A DNA stretch of 38,130 nucleotides. It comes from an uncultured Lentisphaerota bacterium (GTDB lineage: Bacteria; Verrucomicrobiota; Lentisphaeria; Oligosphaerales; CAITYL01). This document shows, in pieces, positions 15,862 through 24,205 of this stretch; the stretch's first letter is position 1; the number at the start of each line of letters is the position of its first letter. The DNA is taken from contig CAITSE010000023.1 of the NCBI GenBank assembly GCA_903894975.1, forward strand, positions 1 through 38,130. The letters run 5' to 3'. The notes beneath the pieces were generated by a model. It ran no database searches, had not been told where the DNA came from, and saw nothing but the letters and a program-made list of their open reading frames with translations. Made by a program: the position numbers and the translations under genes.

Positions 15862-18800
15862 GTGGGAGAGAATCTGGTGTCGGCGGGAAAGCCACAACTG
15901 GCCCTGGAACTGGTTCGCCAGACCGTTCATGGCACGTCTCTTTCCTTCGCAAAAATCGAGCCACTGCTGCGAAAGCTCCTGCCGCGGCCGGAATGGGAAG
16001 AAGGCGGCACGCTTTACGCCCTCCAGCGCCTGCTTCTGGAACAGGGCGTGGCGGAAGCCCGTGACCTGGCGGCGCAGATTCACCTCGGCATTCTGAAAGA
16101 CGCCGTCCAGGCCGGCCGCGCCCGCCGCTGTGATCCGGCCCATCCCTGGCGCACCCTGGCCGCGGCCACCCTGGCGCACCTGCCGCCGGACCTGCCCGTC
16201 GACTGGCGCGATGATGCCGGGGCGCTCGCGATCCTCACCCGCGCCGTCCAACTTGAACGCGACCGCGGGTTTCTGCTCACTACTACGCCGGATCTGTATC
16301 CTCCCATCCGCAGTCTCTCCGAGGAATGCCAGGGCCAGCGTCAGCGTCTACGGACTTTTTCTTTTTTCTGGAATCTAATCCCTCCCAACTTGTTGTGGAA
16401 AGATTTCACGCTGCCTTCCGGAACCGCGCTGCCCGCCGGCGCCGATACCGACCCGGCCGCGGCCGACGCCACCCGCCTGGCGGACCTGGCCGCGGCCGTC
16501 ACCGGATCGCAGCCTTCCACGCCCCAGGCTAAAACCGCCCTGGCCTGCCTGCTCGCCTGGCCGGACCGCGCCGCCGCGGAATACATCCTGCGCCTCGGCT
16601 CCGCCCTGCCCGCGGTACAAGCGTATGCCATGCACGCCCTCGCCCTCCGCACCGGCAATGACTATGCCACTTGGGGCGAATGGGCGGACTATCTGCGGCG
16701 GACCATGGCGGAACGCAACTGGCAGCAGGCCACCGCCAGCCGCCTGCTGAGCGAAAACCGTGCCGAGCTCCGCCTGCTCTGGTACACCTGTCAGACGCCG
16801 CAGCCCGACCCCGTTCTCCTGGAGGCGCTGACCGCCGCCGTGGCAGAATCCGCGCACCGGACCGTCCAGCCCGCGGATTTTGTCCGGCGCCGGGAAGCGG
16901 TGCTGACGCCCGCGGACGTCGCCCGGCTCCAGGGTCTTCCCGTCCCGCCAACTGCGCCCGCCCCGCCCCGGCCAGCCGGCGGCCTCTCCATTCCGCCGGG
17001 GCTTGGCCTTCCTCCGGTATTGACGGAACCCATTGCGCCGCAGTCAGCCGCAGCACGCCTTTCGCCAATGTCGCCGCCGATCCTCCCGCGCATCATCCCT
17101 ACCCCGGCGCCGGAGCCGGAAAAACCGGCCGCCCCGCCGGAGCCGTCGCTTTGGGAAGAACACATCCAACCGTTCCTGACGGCGAACTGGTACATCCTGG
17201 CCGGGCTCCTGATGGTCGTCGCCGGCGCCTCGCTGCTGGCCTATTTCACCTGGGACAAAAGCCTGCTCGTGCGCTACCTCTTCCTGCCGGTACTCCTGGC
17301 CGCGTTCACCGGGGGGTTGGCCGAACTGGGGCTGCGCCTGACCCGGCGGCATCCGGACCTGCGCGCCACCGGCACCTTCCTCCTCGGCGGCGCGATCTGC
17401 CTGCTGCCAGCGAATTTCATGGTGCTCTGCCGCGCCGGCGACGATCCGCAGGCCGCGCGTCTGCTCCTCCCGGCCCTCGCCCTCTACGCCGCGGCGGCCG
17501 GCGCCGGCCTCTGGCGCTGGTGCGGTGAAGTCCGCAGAGAACTGCGCCCCCTGCTCGCCCTGCCGCTACTGGCGGTGAATCTCCTGGCGGTGCTCGGCGA
17601 CATGCCCGGCGTCCGCGATGCCGCCGCCGGTCACCGTTCCACCCTGGTCCCCTTCACCATCACCGCCGCCGTGCTCCTGGTGCTCGCCGTCGCGAACCGT
17701 TTCCTCCGGCTCGTGCTCACCCGGGAACTGCTTGACGCCAAATGTGTTCCCTGGTTTTTCGGCATCACTCTGGCAGCCACCACTCTCCAAGTCTCCGCCT
17801 GGCGGCATTTCCATCTCGGCATCACCCCGCACCCGCGGGACTATGCCCTGGCCGTGATCCTGGCCGGCGCCGCGCTCCTGCGCTGGGAACGGCGGGCCGG
17901 CGAACTCCGCAACACTGGCGCTGCCTACGGCGGCGAATCCTTCCTCGGCTATGCCGCCCTGTTCCTCGGCATCCTCATGGCCGCCGGCAACCAGCACCTC
18001 CGCGTCATCGCACTGCTTCTGGCGGGCGGGATCTGGCTGGTCCAGGCCCCGCGCCGCCCGGGCATCGTCCACTACTGGATCGGCGTCACCCTCTGCCTGC
18101 TCGGCGGCGCCGCCACCGGCATGCTTGAAACCTTCCCGAAACGCCGCGAACTCAACCTCCTGCCCGAACTCGGTTTCGCCCTGGCCCTGGCCGCCGGCGC
18201 CGCCCGCGCCCTGGCCGGACGCTTCCGTGAACCGCGTCTGCGCCAGGTCGCCCTGGAAATCCAGCCGCCGATCCTGCTCGTCACCGCCCTGGTCGCCGTC
18301 CTCTCCCAATACCACCTGCGCTCCGCGCCGTGGCAGACCGGGCTCATCCTCCTGGCCGTCGCCGGATTCTTCGCCGTCCGCGCCACCGTCACCGCGCGCC
18401 GGGACTGGCTCCACATCGCCGCCGTCAGCGCCGGGCTGGCCCTGCCCTACCTCGGCTGCGCCGACATGACGGAGTACCGCTTCGACGAAAACACCCTGGG
18501 CCTCGGCTTCGGCCTGCTCGCCGCCGTCTGGCTCGCCGCCGCGCGGTTCCTGCCTTCCGCCACCTGGCGCCGGACCGGCGGCCGGATCGTCACCGCTTTC
18601 GGCCTCGCCGGCATCGCCGGGCTGCTCCTGCGGTTGCTGCTGGCCTGTCGGCCCGAAATCGGCGGCGCGGAACTCGCTGGCGGCGTGCTGCTTGCCGTCG
18701 CGCTCGGCGTCACCGCCTGGCGGGCACGCTCGCGGCTTCCGGCCATGTCCGCCGCCGGCACGCTCGCCGTGATCCTGCCCCTGTTCCGCGTCCCCGCCGC

Positions 18801-21800
18801 CGCCGCGCCGGAACGCTGGCACCACGGCACCGGCCTGGTTTCCGCTGCCGTGGCCTTCCTCCTGACCCTGGTCTGCTTCCAATTCCGCCGCGCCCTGGCC
18901 GAACCCGTGCCCGCCATCCCCGCGCCGGCCCCGGATCCCGCCGCCCCAACCCGGCCCGGCGCCGTCTCCGCGGCCGCCCTGGTCACCATCCCGATCCTTT
19001 CCGCGGCGTTCTGGCTGTGCGGGAAAGCGCTCATCCTTCAGCTTCAAAATCACCACGGTCAGATTCCGTTTATCGCCGCCATCGCCTTGGTCTCCGCCAC
19101 CTTTTATGCCGCGGCGATTTATTTCCGCCAACGCCCGGCCGGAAGCGGCCTGTTCCATCTCTCCTGGCCGCTGCTCGCCGCCGGCATCGCCATGGGCTGC
19201 GATCAAGCCGGGTGCGAGGGGCTGGCCATGCTCGAATACCCGCTGCTTTGGACCGGTGTCGCGTTCACCCTCCTCACCGGAGTGGAAGCCCTTGCCGCAC
19301 GGCGGCAGGACTGGGCGGAAACGCTCCTCGCCCGGCCCCGGCGCGAGATCCTCGCCTGCGGCAGCATTCTGGTCACAGTAATCATCACCATGCTGGTCAT
19401 CCAACTTTCGGAATCCTACACCCGGCACACCGGCCTGCAAGCGCTGGCCATCTTCACCGCCGCCCAGCTCGTCTGGCATGCCCTGCGGACCTCGCAACGC
19501 CGGTTTGGCGCCGTACTTTTCGTGCTCACAACCGCCTGGCTGTTCGCCGCTCCGGACGCGGCCGAACGGAATTTCGGCGCGCTGCCGCTGTTCCTTTTGG
19601 CCGTCCTGACGGCGGACCTCGCCCTGGAAGGAGTCCCGGGGCTCCGCGCCTTCCTGCGTCCTCTCCAGGCCCCGTTCATCGCCGGCGTCACGCTTCTCGG
19701 CGCCTTTCTAGCCTTCCTGGCGGCCGGCCTTCCCGACTCCCTGATCCACGCCGTAGGGACCCAGGACCTGCTCAACCTCACCATTCCTCCGGCCGAAACC
19801 GGCATGCTCCTCGCCGCCATGCTCCTGATCGCCCGCACCCAGAACTGCGCGTTCTTTGTCCTCCCGGCGGCGGCACTCGGCTACCAACTTCTCCTGCTTC
19901 CCTGCACCCTGAACGAACTGTTCCGGCCGTGGCGGCTGGCGGACTTCGCCCTTGTCCTCTGCCTGCTGCCCTTCGCCGGCGGCATGCTGCGCACCTGCTG
20001 TCCGCGACTGCTGCAAGGGCCGACGCCGCAAGTGCCGGCCGCCGAAACCCTGCCCCAGGCGCCCTGGCTCACCATCCCGGCGCTCGGTCTCGCCCTGGGC
20101 GCCGCCTTCGGCCAAATGGCGCTGTCCTCGGCCGGAATCACCACCGACACCCGCGGCATGCAGACCCTCGCGCCGTTCGCCGCCGTCCTCGCCTTCGCCC
20201 TGGCCGGACTGTATTGGCGCCGGGGCGGGTTCTGGACTGTGGCAGCCGGACTGCTGCCCGCGGCCAACCTCTTCGCCATCGCCGTGCTCCGCGGCCGGGA
20301 ACTGCTGGACGCCCAGATGACGGAGGTCCACATCCTCTGCCTGGCCCTGGTCCTCACTCTGGCCGAGTTCGCCCTGGCCCGGAAACTCGTACTGAAAGCC
20401 GCGCTCACCACTGCCGCACACCGGCTGCACCTGGGCTGCGCCGCGCTGGCGGGAACGATCCTGCTCCTGATCGGCGTCAACTACCTGGCTAACCCGGACC
20501 TGACGACGATCCCGACCATCCGCTTCCTGACCTCGGGCCTGCTCGCCCTGGCCGCCGGACTCTATTTCCGCGGCGCCGCGCGCCGGCCGGAAAATCTGCC
20601 GACCCGGGACGGGCTCTGGCTGGAGAGCTTCTGGCACGCCGCCCTCGCCCTCGCCCTCTGGTGCGGCGCGTTAATGATCCCGGCCTTGCGGACCCCGCAC
20701 GCCGCGCTCTATGCGCTGGCGCTTCCGGCCCTGGCCTGCTGGGTGGCGGCGGAATTCTCCCGCCGAACCGCGCCGGCCGCCGCCCCGCCGCCCCGCCTCA
20801 TTCTCGCGGAACGCTTCGCCACCAGCGCCACCGTGTTCGCCGGACTCGTCCTGATCTTGTACGGCTCCCGCCTGCCCTTCCAGATGCTGCTCTTCCCGAA
20901 CCTCCCGCCCGACCTGCATCTCTACCACACCGGCGCGCCCGCCGCCGTGCTCATGGGCCTGATCCTGATCCGCATCCGCGGCCTCGGCGGCGCGACCTGG
21001 ACGGCGTTCACGGGCGGCCTCGCGCTCATGGCCGGCACGTACTTCAGCGTGACCTGGCTGCCCGGACTCTCGCCCTTTGACTTCCCCATGGCCGGCGCCT
21101 GGACCGCCCTTGGCGCGGCGCACCTGCTGATTTTGCTGAGCTACCAGCAGTCGCCGCTGCGCAGTTTCATCCAGGATCTTGGCGGCATTGGCGCGGAAGA
21201 ATGGCACGCGCACCGGCGGCAGTGGGGGCTGTTCCTGACCGCCGCGGTGCATGTCGCCGTCCTTTCCGGCCTGCTCCAGGACTATTCCACGCACAGCCTG
21301 GAGACCACGCCGCTCCTGCTGGCGCTCGCCACCGTCCTCCTCCACCAGGCCGTGATCGGGGCGCCCTGGGCCAAGGCCTATTATGTCCTCGCCGGGCTCG
21401 AAATTCTGGCCGCCCTGCACCTGGACTTCTTCTTGCCGGCCGGCGCCCCCGGCCTGATCCCGGCCAAACAAGTGGTCTGGTACCTGCTCACGCCATGGCT
21501 GGCCGCGGCGCTCCTGTGGTCCCGCCTCAAAGAATGGGTGCCTGCCCGGGCCGTCTGGAACAGCGCCGGAGGCCTGGCCCTGCTCTGCGCCGCGCACCTC
21601 GTTTATCACGGCCCGAGAACCGGCGTCGGCCTGCTCATCGCCCTCCTCATGCTGCTGGCGGCGCTGCGGACGCCGCGGCCGGAAGACGCCCCGCCGCCGC
21701 ACCCCCTGCCCGCGCTGCTGCTGGGCGCGCCGCTGTGGTTCGTCTATTTCGGCACACTCCGGCTCACCGGCGACCACGCCGACGGCTGGCGTCCGCTGCT

Positions 21801-22980
21801 CGCCGGCGCCGCCGCGCTGCTGGCCACCGGCATGCTCGCACGCTTCGCCGACGCGCTGCACGACAGGCTCCGCCAACCCGGCCGGCCGGAGGATTCCGCC
21901 CAGCCCGCTCCGGACCGTTTCCTCGCGCACGAAGTTCTCGATCTCTGCCGGCGCCGGACCGAGGCCGTCGCCCGCACCCTGCTGTGGCTGGCCTTCGCCA
22001 TCCTCTCTCTTGTCACCAGTCCTCGCAATGACAGCCTCGACATCATGCTGGCGCTCGCATTCGTCTGGGGCGTCGGTGCTGTGGCCTGGTACCGCGAAGG
22101 CCGGTTCCGCGACGGCGTCCTGCCCTACGCCGCCAGCCTGCTCAGCCTGGCCGGCGCCTGGATCGTCCTCCGGCGGTTGCTATTCCGCCACTTCGATTTC
22201 TGGACCTACGAGTACGACATCTGGCTTGGCCTCGGCGCCTCCATCGCCTTCAGCGCCGCCAAGCGCCTGGTCAGGCATCAGCAGCCGGGGCTCAGCCGCA
22301 CCATCACCGGCACCGTCTGGCTCCTGCCCGTCCTGCAATGCCTCTGGCTGCTGACCAACCACATGAGCGCCGACCTCACCCTGCTCGTGATCGGCATTCA
22401 GGCCATGCTCTTCGCCTGGCAGGGCGGCGGCAAGCGTGATTCCCCGTACAATGCCGTGGCCATGCTCGGCTTCGTCAGCTTCATCTGCCTGCTCTTCTGG
22501 GCCAAGCTCGACCTGCGCTGCATCCAGGCCTATGTCCTGCCCGCCGGATTTGGCGTGCTCGGCCTGCTTTGGCTGTTCGGCTCCCATGTCCCGCCACCCC
22601 TGCGCCACGCCATCCGCCTGGTCACCGTCCTCGGCATGCTCGGAAGCTGCGGCTATTATGCGCTGCTGGACAACCGCTACCCCGTCAGCTTCCACCTGAC
22701 CATGCTCCTGCTGTGCCTGATCGTGATGGCTTTCGGCCCGCTCCTGCGCGTCCGGCTCTACCTCGGCCTCGGCTTCGCCGGCTTTGCCACCGACCTGATC
22801 GCGTTGGTAGTCAAGGAGTTCCGGACTCTTGACCGTTCCCTGCAGATGATGGGCATCGGCCTGCTCCTGCTCCTGCTCGGCGTCGCCGTGGTCGGCGGCG
22901 CCATCTTCTACAAAACCAACCGCGACGCCCTCCGCGCCCGCTGCGCCAGTCTCGGCGCCAGATTCGGCGTCTGGGAATAA
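15862..22980 (+). CDS. Giant polytopic membrane protein (2372 aa), DUF2339-like
   Basis: One uninterrupted reading frame of 2372 codons. Residues 1 to about 360 form a soluble, helical N-terminal region (LVSAGKPQLALELVRQTVHG). About 370-430 is a Pro/Ala-rich linker (PAPPRPAGG, PAPEPEKPAAPPEP). From about 440 to the end there are by eye several dozen hydrophobic helices with short Arg- or Pro-containing loops, beginning WYILAGLLMVVAGASLLAYF and ending with LLLLLGVAVVGGAIFY and a short basic tail. The first membrane segments resemble DUF2339/DUF2157 proteins, which are usually well under half this length. The start is GTG with AAGAGGAGG 6 nt upstream; the ORF track's GTG at 15805 has no comparable site. 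Base composition matches the neighbours. No catalytic motif, sugar-binding loop or ATPase is visible. Function unknown; roles in envelope lipid or glycan handling are possible but unsupported. Confidence 0.8.
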   Translation: MGENLVSAGKPQLALELVRQTVHGTSLSFAKIEPLLRKLLPRPEWEEGGTLYALQRLLLEQGVAEARDLAAQIHLGILKDAVQAGRARRCDPAHPWRTLAAATLAHLPPDLPVDWRDDAGALAILTRAVQLERDRGFLLTTTPDLYPPIRSLSEECQGQRQRLRTFSFFWNLIPPNLLWKDFTLPSGTALPAGADTDPAAADATRLADLAAAVTGSQPSTPQAKTALACLLAWPDRAAAEYILRLGSALPAVQAYAMHALALRTGNDYATWGEWADYLRRTMAERNWQQATASRLLSENRAELRLLWYTCQTPQPDPVLLEALTAAVAESAHRTVQPADFVRRREAVLTPADVARLQGLPVPPTAPAPPRPAGGLSIPPGLGLPPVLTEPIAPQSAAARLSPMSPPILPRIIPTPAPEPEKPAAPPEPSLWEEHIQPFLTANWYILAGLLMVVAGASLLAYFTWDKSLLVRYLFLPVLLAAFTGGLAELGLRLTRRHPDLRATGTFLLGGAICLLPANFMVLCRAGDDPQAARLLLPALALYAAAAGAGLWRWCGEVRRELRPLLALPLLAVNLLAVLGDMPGVRDAAAGHRSTLVPFTITAAVLLVLAVANRFLRLVLTRELLDAKCVPWFFGITLAATTLQVSAWRHFHLGITPHPRDYALAVILAGAALLRWERRAGELRNTGAAYGGESFLGYAALFLGILMAAGNQHLRVIALLLAGGIWLVQAPRRPGIVHYWIGVTLCLLGGAATGMLETFPKRRELNLLPELGFALALAAGAARALAGRFREPRLRQVALEIQPPILLVTALVAVLSQYHLRSAPWQTGLILLAVAGFFAVRATVTARRDWLHIAAVSAGLALPYLGCADMTEYRFDENTLGLGFGLLAAVWLAAARFLPSATWRRTGGRIVTAFGLAGIAGLLLRLLLACRPEIGGAELAGGVLLAVALGVTAWRARSRLPAMSAAGTLAVILPLFRVPAAAAPERWHHGTGLVSAAVAFLLTLVCFQFRRALAEPVPAIPAPAPDPAAPTRPGAVSAAALVTIPILSAAFWLCGKALILQLQNHHGQIPFIAAIALVSATFYAAAIYFRQRPAGSGLFHLSWPLLAAGIAMGCDQAGCEGLAMLEYPLLWTGVAFTLLTGVEALAARRQDWAETLLARPRREILACGSILVTVIITMLVIQLSESYTRHTGLQALAIFTAAQLVWHALRTSQRRFGAVLFVLTTAWLFAAPDAAERNFGALPLFLLAVLTADLALEGVPGLRAFLRPLQAPFIAGVTLLGAFLAFLAAGLPDSLIHAVGTQDLLNLTIPPAETGMLLAAMLLIARTQNCAFFVLPAAALGYQLLLLPCTLNELFRPWRLADFALVLCLLPFAGGMLRTCCPRLLQGPTPQVPAAETLPQAPWLTIPALGLALGAAFGQMALSSAGITTDTRGMQTLAPFAAVLAFALAGLYWRRGGFWTVAAGLLPAANLFAIAVLRGRELLDAQMTEVHILCLALVLTLAEFALARKLVLKAALTTAAHRLHLGCAALAGTILLLIGVNYLANPDLTTIPTIRFLTSGLLALAAGLYFRGAARRPENLPTRDGLWLESFWHAALALALWCGALMIPALRTPHAALYALALPALACWVAAEFSRRTAPAAAPPPRLILAERFATSATVFAGLVLILYGSRLPFQMLLFPNLPPDLHLYHTGAPAAVLMGLILIRIRGLGGATWTAFTGGLALMAGTYFSVTWLPGLSPFDFPMAGAWTALGAAHLLILLSYQQSPLRSFIQDLGGIGAEEWHAHRRQWGLFLTAAVHVAVLSGLLQDYSTHSLETTPLLLALATVLLHQAVIGAPWAKAYYVLAGLEILAALHLDFFLPAGAPGLIPAKQVVWYLLTPWLAAALLWSRLKEWVPARAVWNSAGGLALLCAAHLVYHGPRTGVGLLIALLMLLAALRTPRPEDAPPPHPLPALLLGAPLWFVYFGTLRLTGDHADGWRPLLAGAAALLATGMLARFADALHDRLRQPGRPEDSAQPAPDRFLAHEVLDLCRRRTEAVARTLLWLAFAILSLVTSPRNDSLDIMLALAFVWGVGAVAWYREGRFRDGVLPYAASLLSLAGAWIVLRRLLFRHFDFWTYEYDIWLGLGASIAFSAAKRLVRHQQPGLSRTITGTVWLLPVLQCLWLLTNHMSADLTLLVIGIQAMLFAWQGGGKRDSPYNAVAMLGFVSFICLLFWAKLDLRCIQAYVLPAGFGVLGLLWLFGSHVPPPLRHAIRLVTVLGMLGSCGYYALLDNRYPVSFHLTMLLLCLIVMAFGPLLRVRLYLGLGFAGFATDLIALVVKEFRTLDRSLQMMGIGLLLLLLGVAVVGGAIFYKTNRDALRARCASLGARFGVWE

Positions 22981-22990
22981 ACCGGGAGAG

Positions 22991-23077
22991 GGGCATCCTG
23001 CCCACTAACCCCGGGGGGCGGGTGTCCACACCCGGCAACACAGGCCGGCGGACTTCCAGCCCGGCGAAATTTCCGCC
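22991..23077. repeat. Array of small hairpins with TCC loops
   Basis: In the gap after the giant gene there are consecutive mini-hairpins. GGGCA-TCC-TGCCC is at 22991-23003. CGGGTGT-CC-ACACCCG is at 23019-23034. GCCGG...CCGGC is at 23044-23065, with inner CT-TCC-AG. A near-palindrome GGCGAAATTTCCGCC is at 23063-23077. No U-tract follows any of them directly, so they do not look like an ordinary terminator, though they could stabilise the 3' end of the upstream mRNA. The rest of the 264-bp gap has two TTGACT boxes, each only 10-12 bp from a TATA-like box. Confidence 0.5.
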
Positions 23078-23244
23078 CGGCAGCGGCACGGCCCCCGCCC
23101 GAAACAAAAAAGTCTATTTGACTAGACATGGTTTATAAAGAATCCGCTCCCTCTCTTATGGATTGACTGCCAAACCTGTTTATAGTCTGGGGACAGGCCA
23201 TGGACCGTCCGGACATTCCGGACGCGCGGCCCAAGGACTCTTCC

Positions 23245-23859
23245 ATGAACCGCATCGGCACGGCATTGGTCATTTCCGGTCCCAGCGGCGCCGGTAAAAG
23301 CACTGTTTGCGCCCAGGTCCTGACGGCCTGGCCGGATCTGCGTTTTTCCGTTTCCTGCACCACCCGCACCCCGCGCCCCGGCGAGGTGAACGGAAAAGAC
23401 TATCATTTCTTGGCGCGCGCAGAGTACGACCGGCTCATCACCGCCGGCGAATTCCTCGAACATGCCGAGGTCCACGGCAACGGCTACGGCACCCTCCGCC
23501 GCGAAGTCGAACCGTTCCTGGAGCGCGGCGGCGACGTGCTGCTGGACATTGACGTCCAGGGCGCGCGCCAGGTCCGCCAACGCATCGCCGGCACACCCCT
23601 GGCCGGACACACCGTATTTACCTTTCTGGCGCCGCCGTCACTCGCGGTGCTGGAGCAACGGCTGCGCGGCCGCGGCACGGATGCCGAAGAAGTCATCCGC
23701 CGCCGTCTGGAAAATGCCCGGTGCGAACTGGCCGCCTGGCGCGAATACGAGTACCTGGTCATCAACGACCAGGTCACGGACGCCGCGGCCGACTTGCTGG
23801 CCATTCTCCGGGCCGGTCACTGCCGGAGCACGTCAGCGATGTGGGACCCGCTGGCATGA
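23245..23859 (+). CDS. gmk: Guanylate kinase
   Basis: A 204-aa cytoplasmic nucleotide kinase converting GMP to GDP with ATP. The P-loop is GPSGAGKST near the N terminus. The GMP-binding region has SVSCTTRTPRPGEVNGKDYHF, GEFLEHAEVHGNGYGT and the central LLDIDVQGARQVR. The lid segment is RLRGRGTDAEEVIRRRLENA, and the chain closes with YEYLVINDQ. Length and motif spacing are those of ordinary bacterial Gmk. I place the start at ATG 23245 (MNRIGTALVISGPSG), 7 nt after AAGGA, rather than the track's start 15 codons upstream. It stands alone between the giant gene and the pilus operon. Confidence 0.96.
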   Translation: MNRIGTALVISGPSGAGKSTVCAQVLTAWPDLRFSVSCTTRTPRPGEVNGKDYHFLARAEYDRLITAGEFLEHAEVHGNGYGTLRREVEPFLERGGDVLLDIDVQGARQVRQRIAGTPLAGHTVFTFLAPPSLAVLEQRLRGRGTDAEEVIRRRLENARCELAAWREYEYLVINDQVTDAAADLLAILRAGHCRSTSAMWDPLA

Positions 23860-23885
23860 TCAGTCGCTGTGACAGGAAAAGCCTA

Positions 23886-23987
23886 GGGTTCGGGGTTCGG
23901 GGTTCGGGGTTCGGGGTTCGGGAGGAGGACGGCCCCCGTCGACCGCAAGTTTTCACGGGATTCTGAACCCCGAACCCTGAACCCTAG
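23886..23987. repeat. Heptad-repeat inverted element C (GGGTTCG type, G-quadruplex-like)
   Basis: The left arm has five exact GGGTTCG heptads (23886-23920) followed by GG, so runs of three or four G recur with TTC loops, ideal spacing for a G-quadruplex. The right arm (23963-23987) is CTGAACC, CCGAACC, CTGAACC, CTAG. It pairs with the left arm over 25 bp including the outer CTAG, with only G/A differences. The loop is about 40 bp. It lies between gmk and the pilB promoter; the rest of the 346-bp gap (23860-24205) contains only that promoter and leader. Confidence 0.7.
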
Positions 23988-24089
23988 ATTTTTCCCCGAA
24001 TCGACCCGCCGAAACTCGCCGACGCCTAACCCTGCCCGACTTGGCCGGGCATGTCAGGAATTGACGGTTTTTTATGCCGGTCGGCCCGA

Positions 24090-24120
24090 TTGACTTGCCC
24101 CCTTCGCCGGATTATATAAT
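24090..24120 (+). promoter_or_regulatory. Sigma-70-type promoter of the pilB-pilB-pilT-pilC operon
   Basis: TTGACT (24090-24095), 17 bp, then TATATA (24113-24118). A perfect TATAAT (24115-24120) overlaps it at a 19-bp spacing. It lies about 85 bp before the preferred GTG start of the first pilB, which argues against the track's start at 24074, upstream of this promoter. Confidence 0.65.
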
Positions 24121-24205
24121 AGGCCGCCATGTTGCCAGCGACATGGCGTGCCGACTGGACTGCGACGAATATTCGCATTGCGCACCTTATACGGAGACAC
24201 GGGCC

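Noticed and set aside
17566-19497. 643-aa minus-strand ORF inside the giant gene
   Set aside because: Its composition (Gly, Gln, Asp, Arg-rich, no domain) is that of an antisense shadow in GC-rich DNA; the plus frame is a clear membrane protein.
18330-20492. 720-aa plus-strand ORF in another frame of the giant gene
   Set aside because: Arg/Pro/His-rich frame-shift shadow without any recognisable feature.
23118-23186. Two TTGACT/TATA-like pairs before gmk as promoters
   Set aside because: Spacing between the boxes is only 10 and 12 bp, too short for a sigma-70 promoter.
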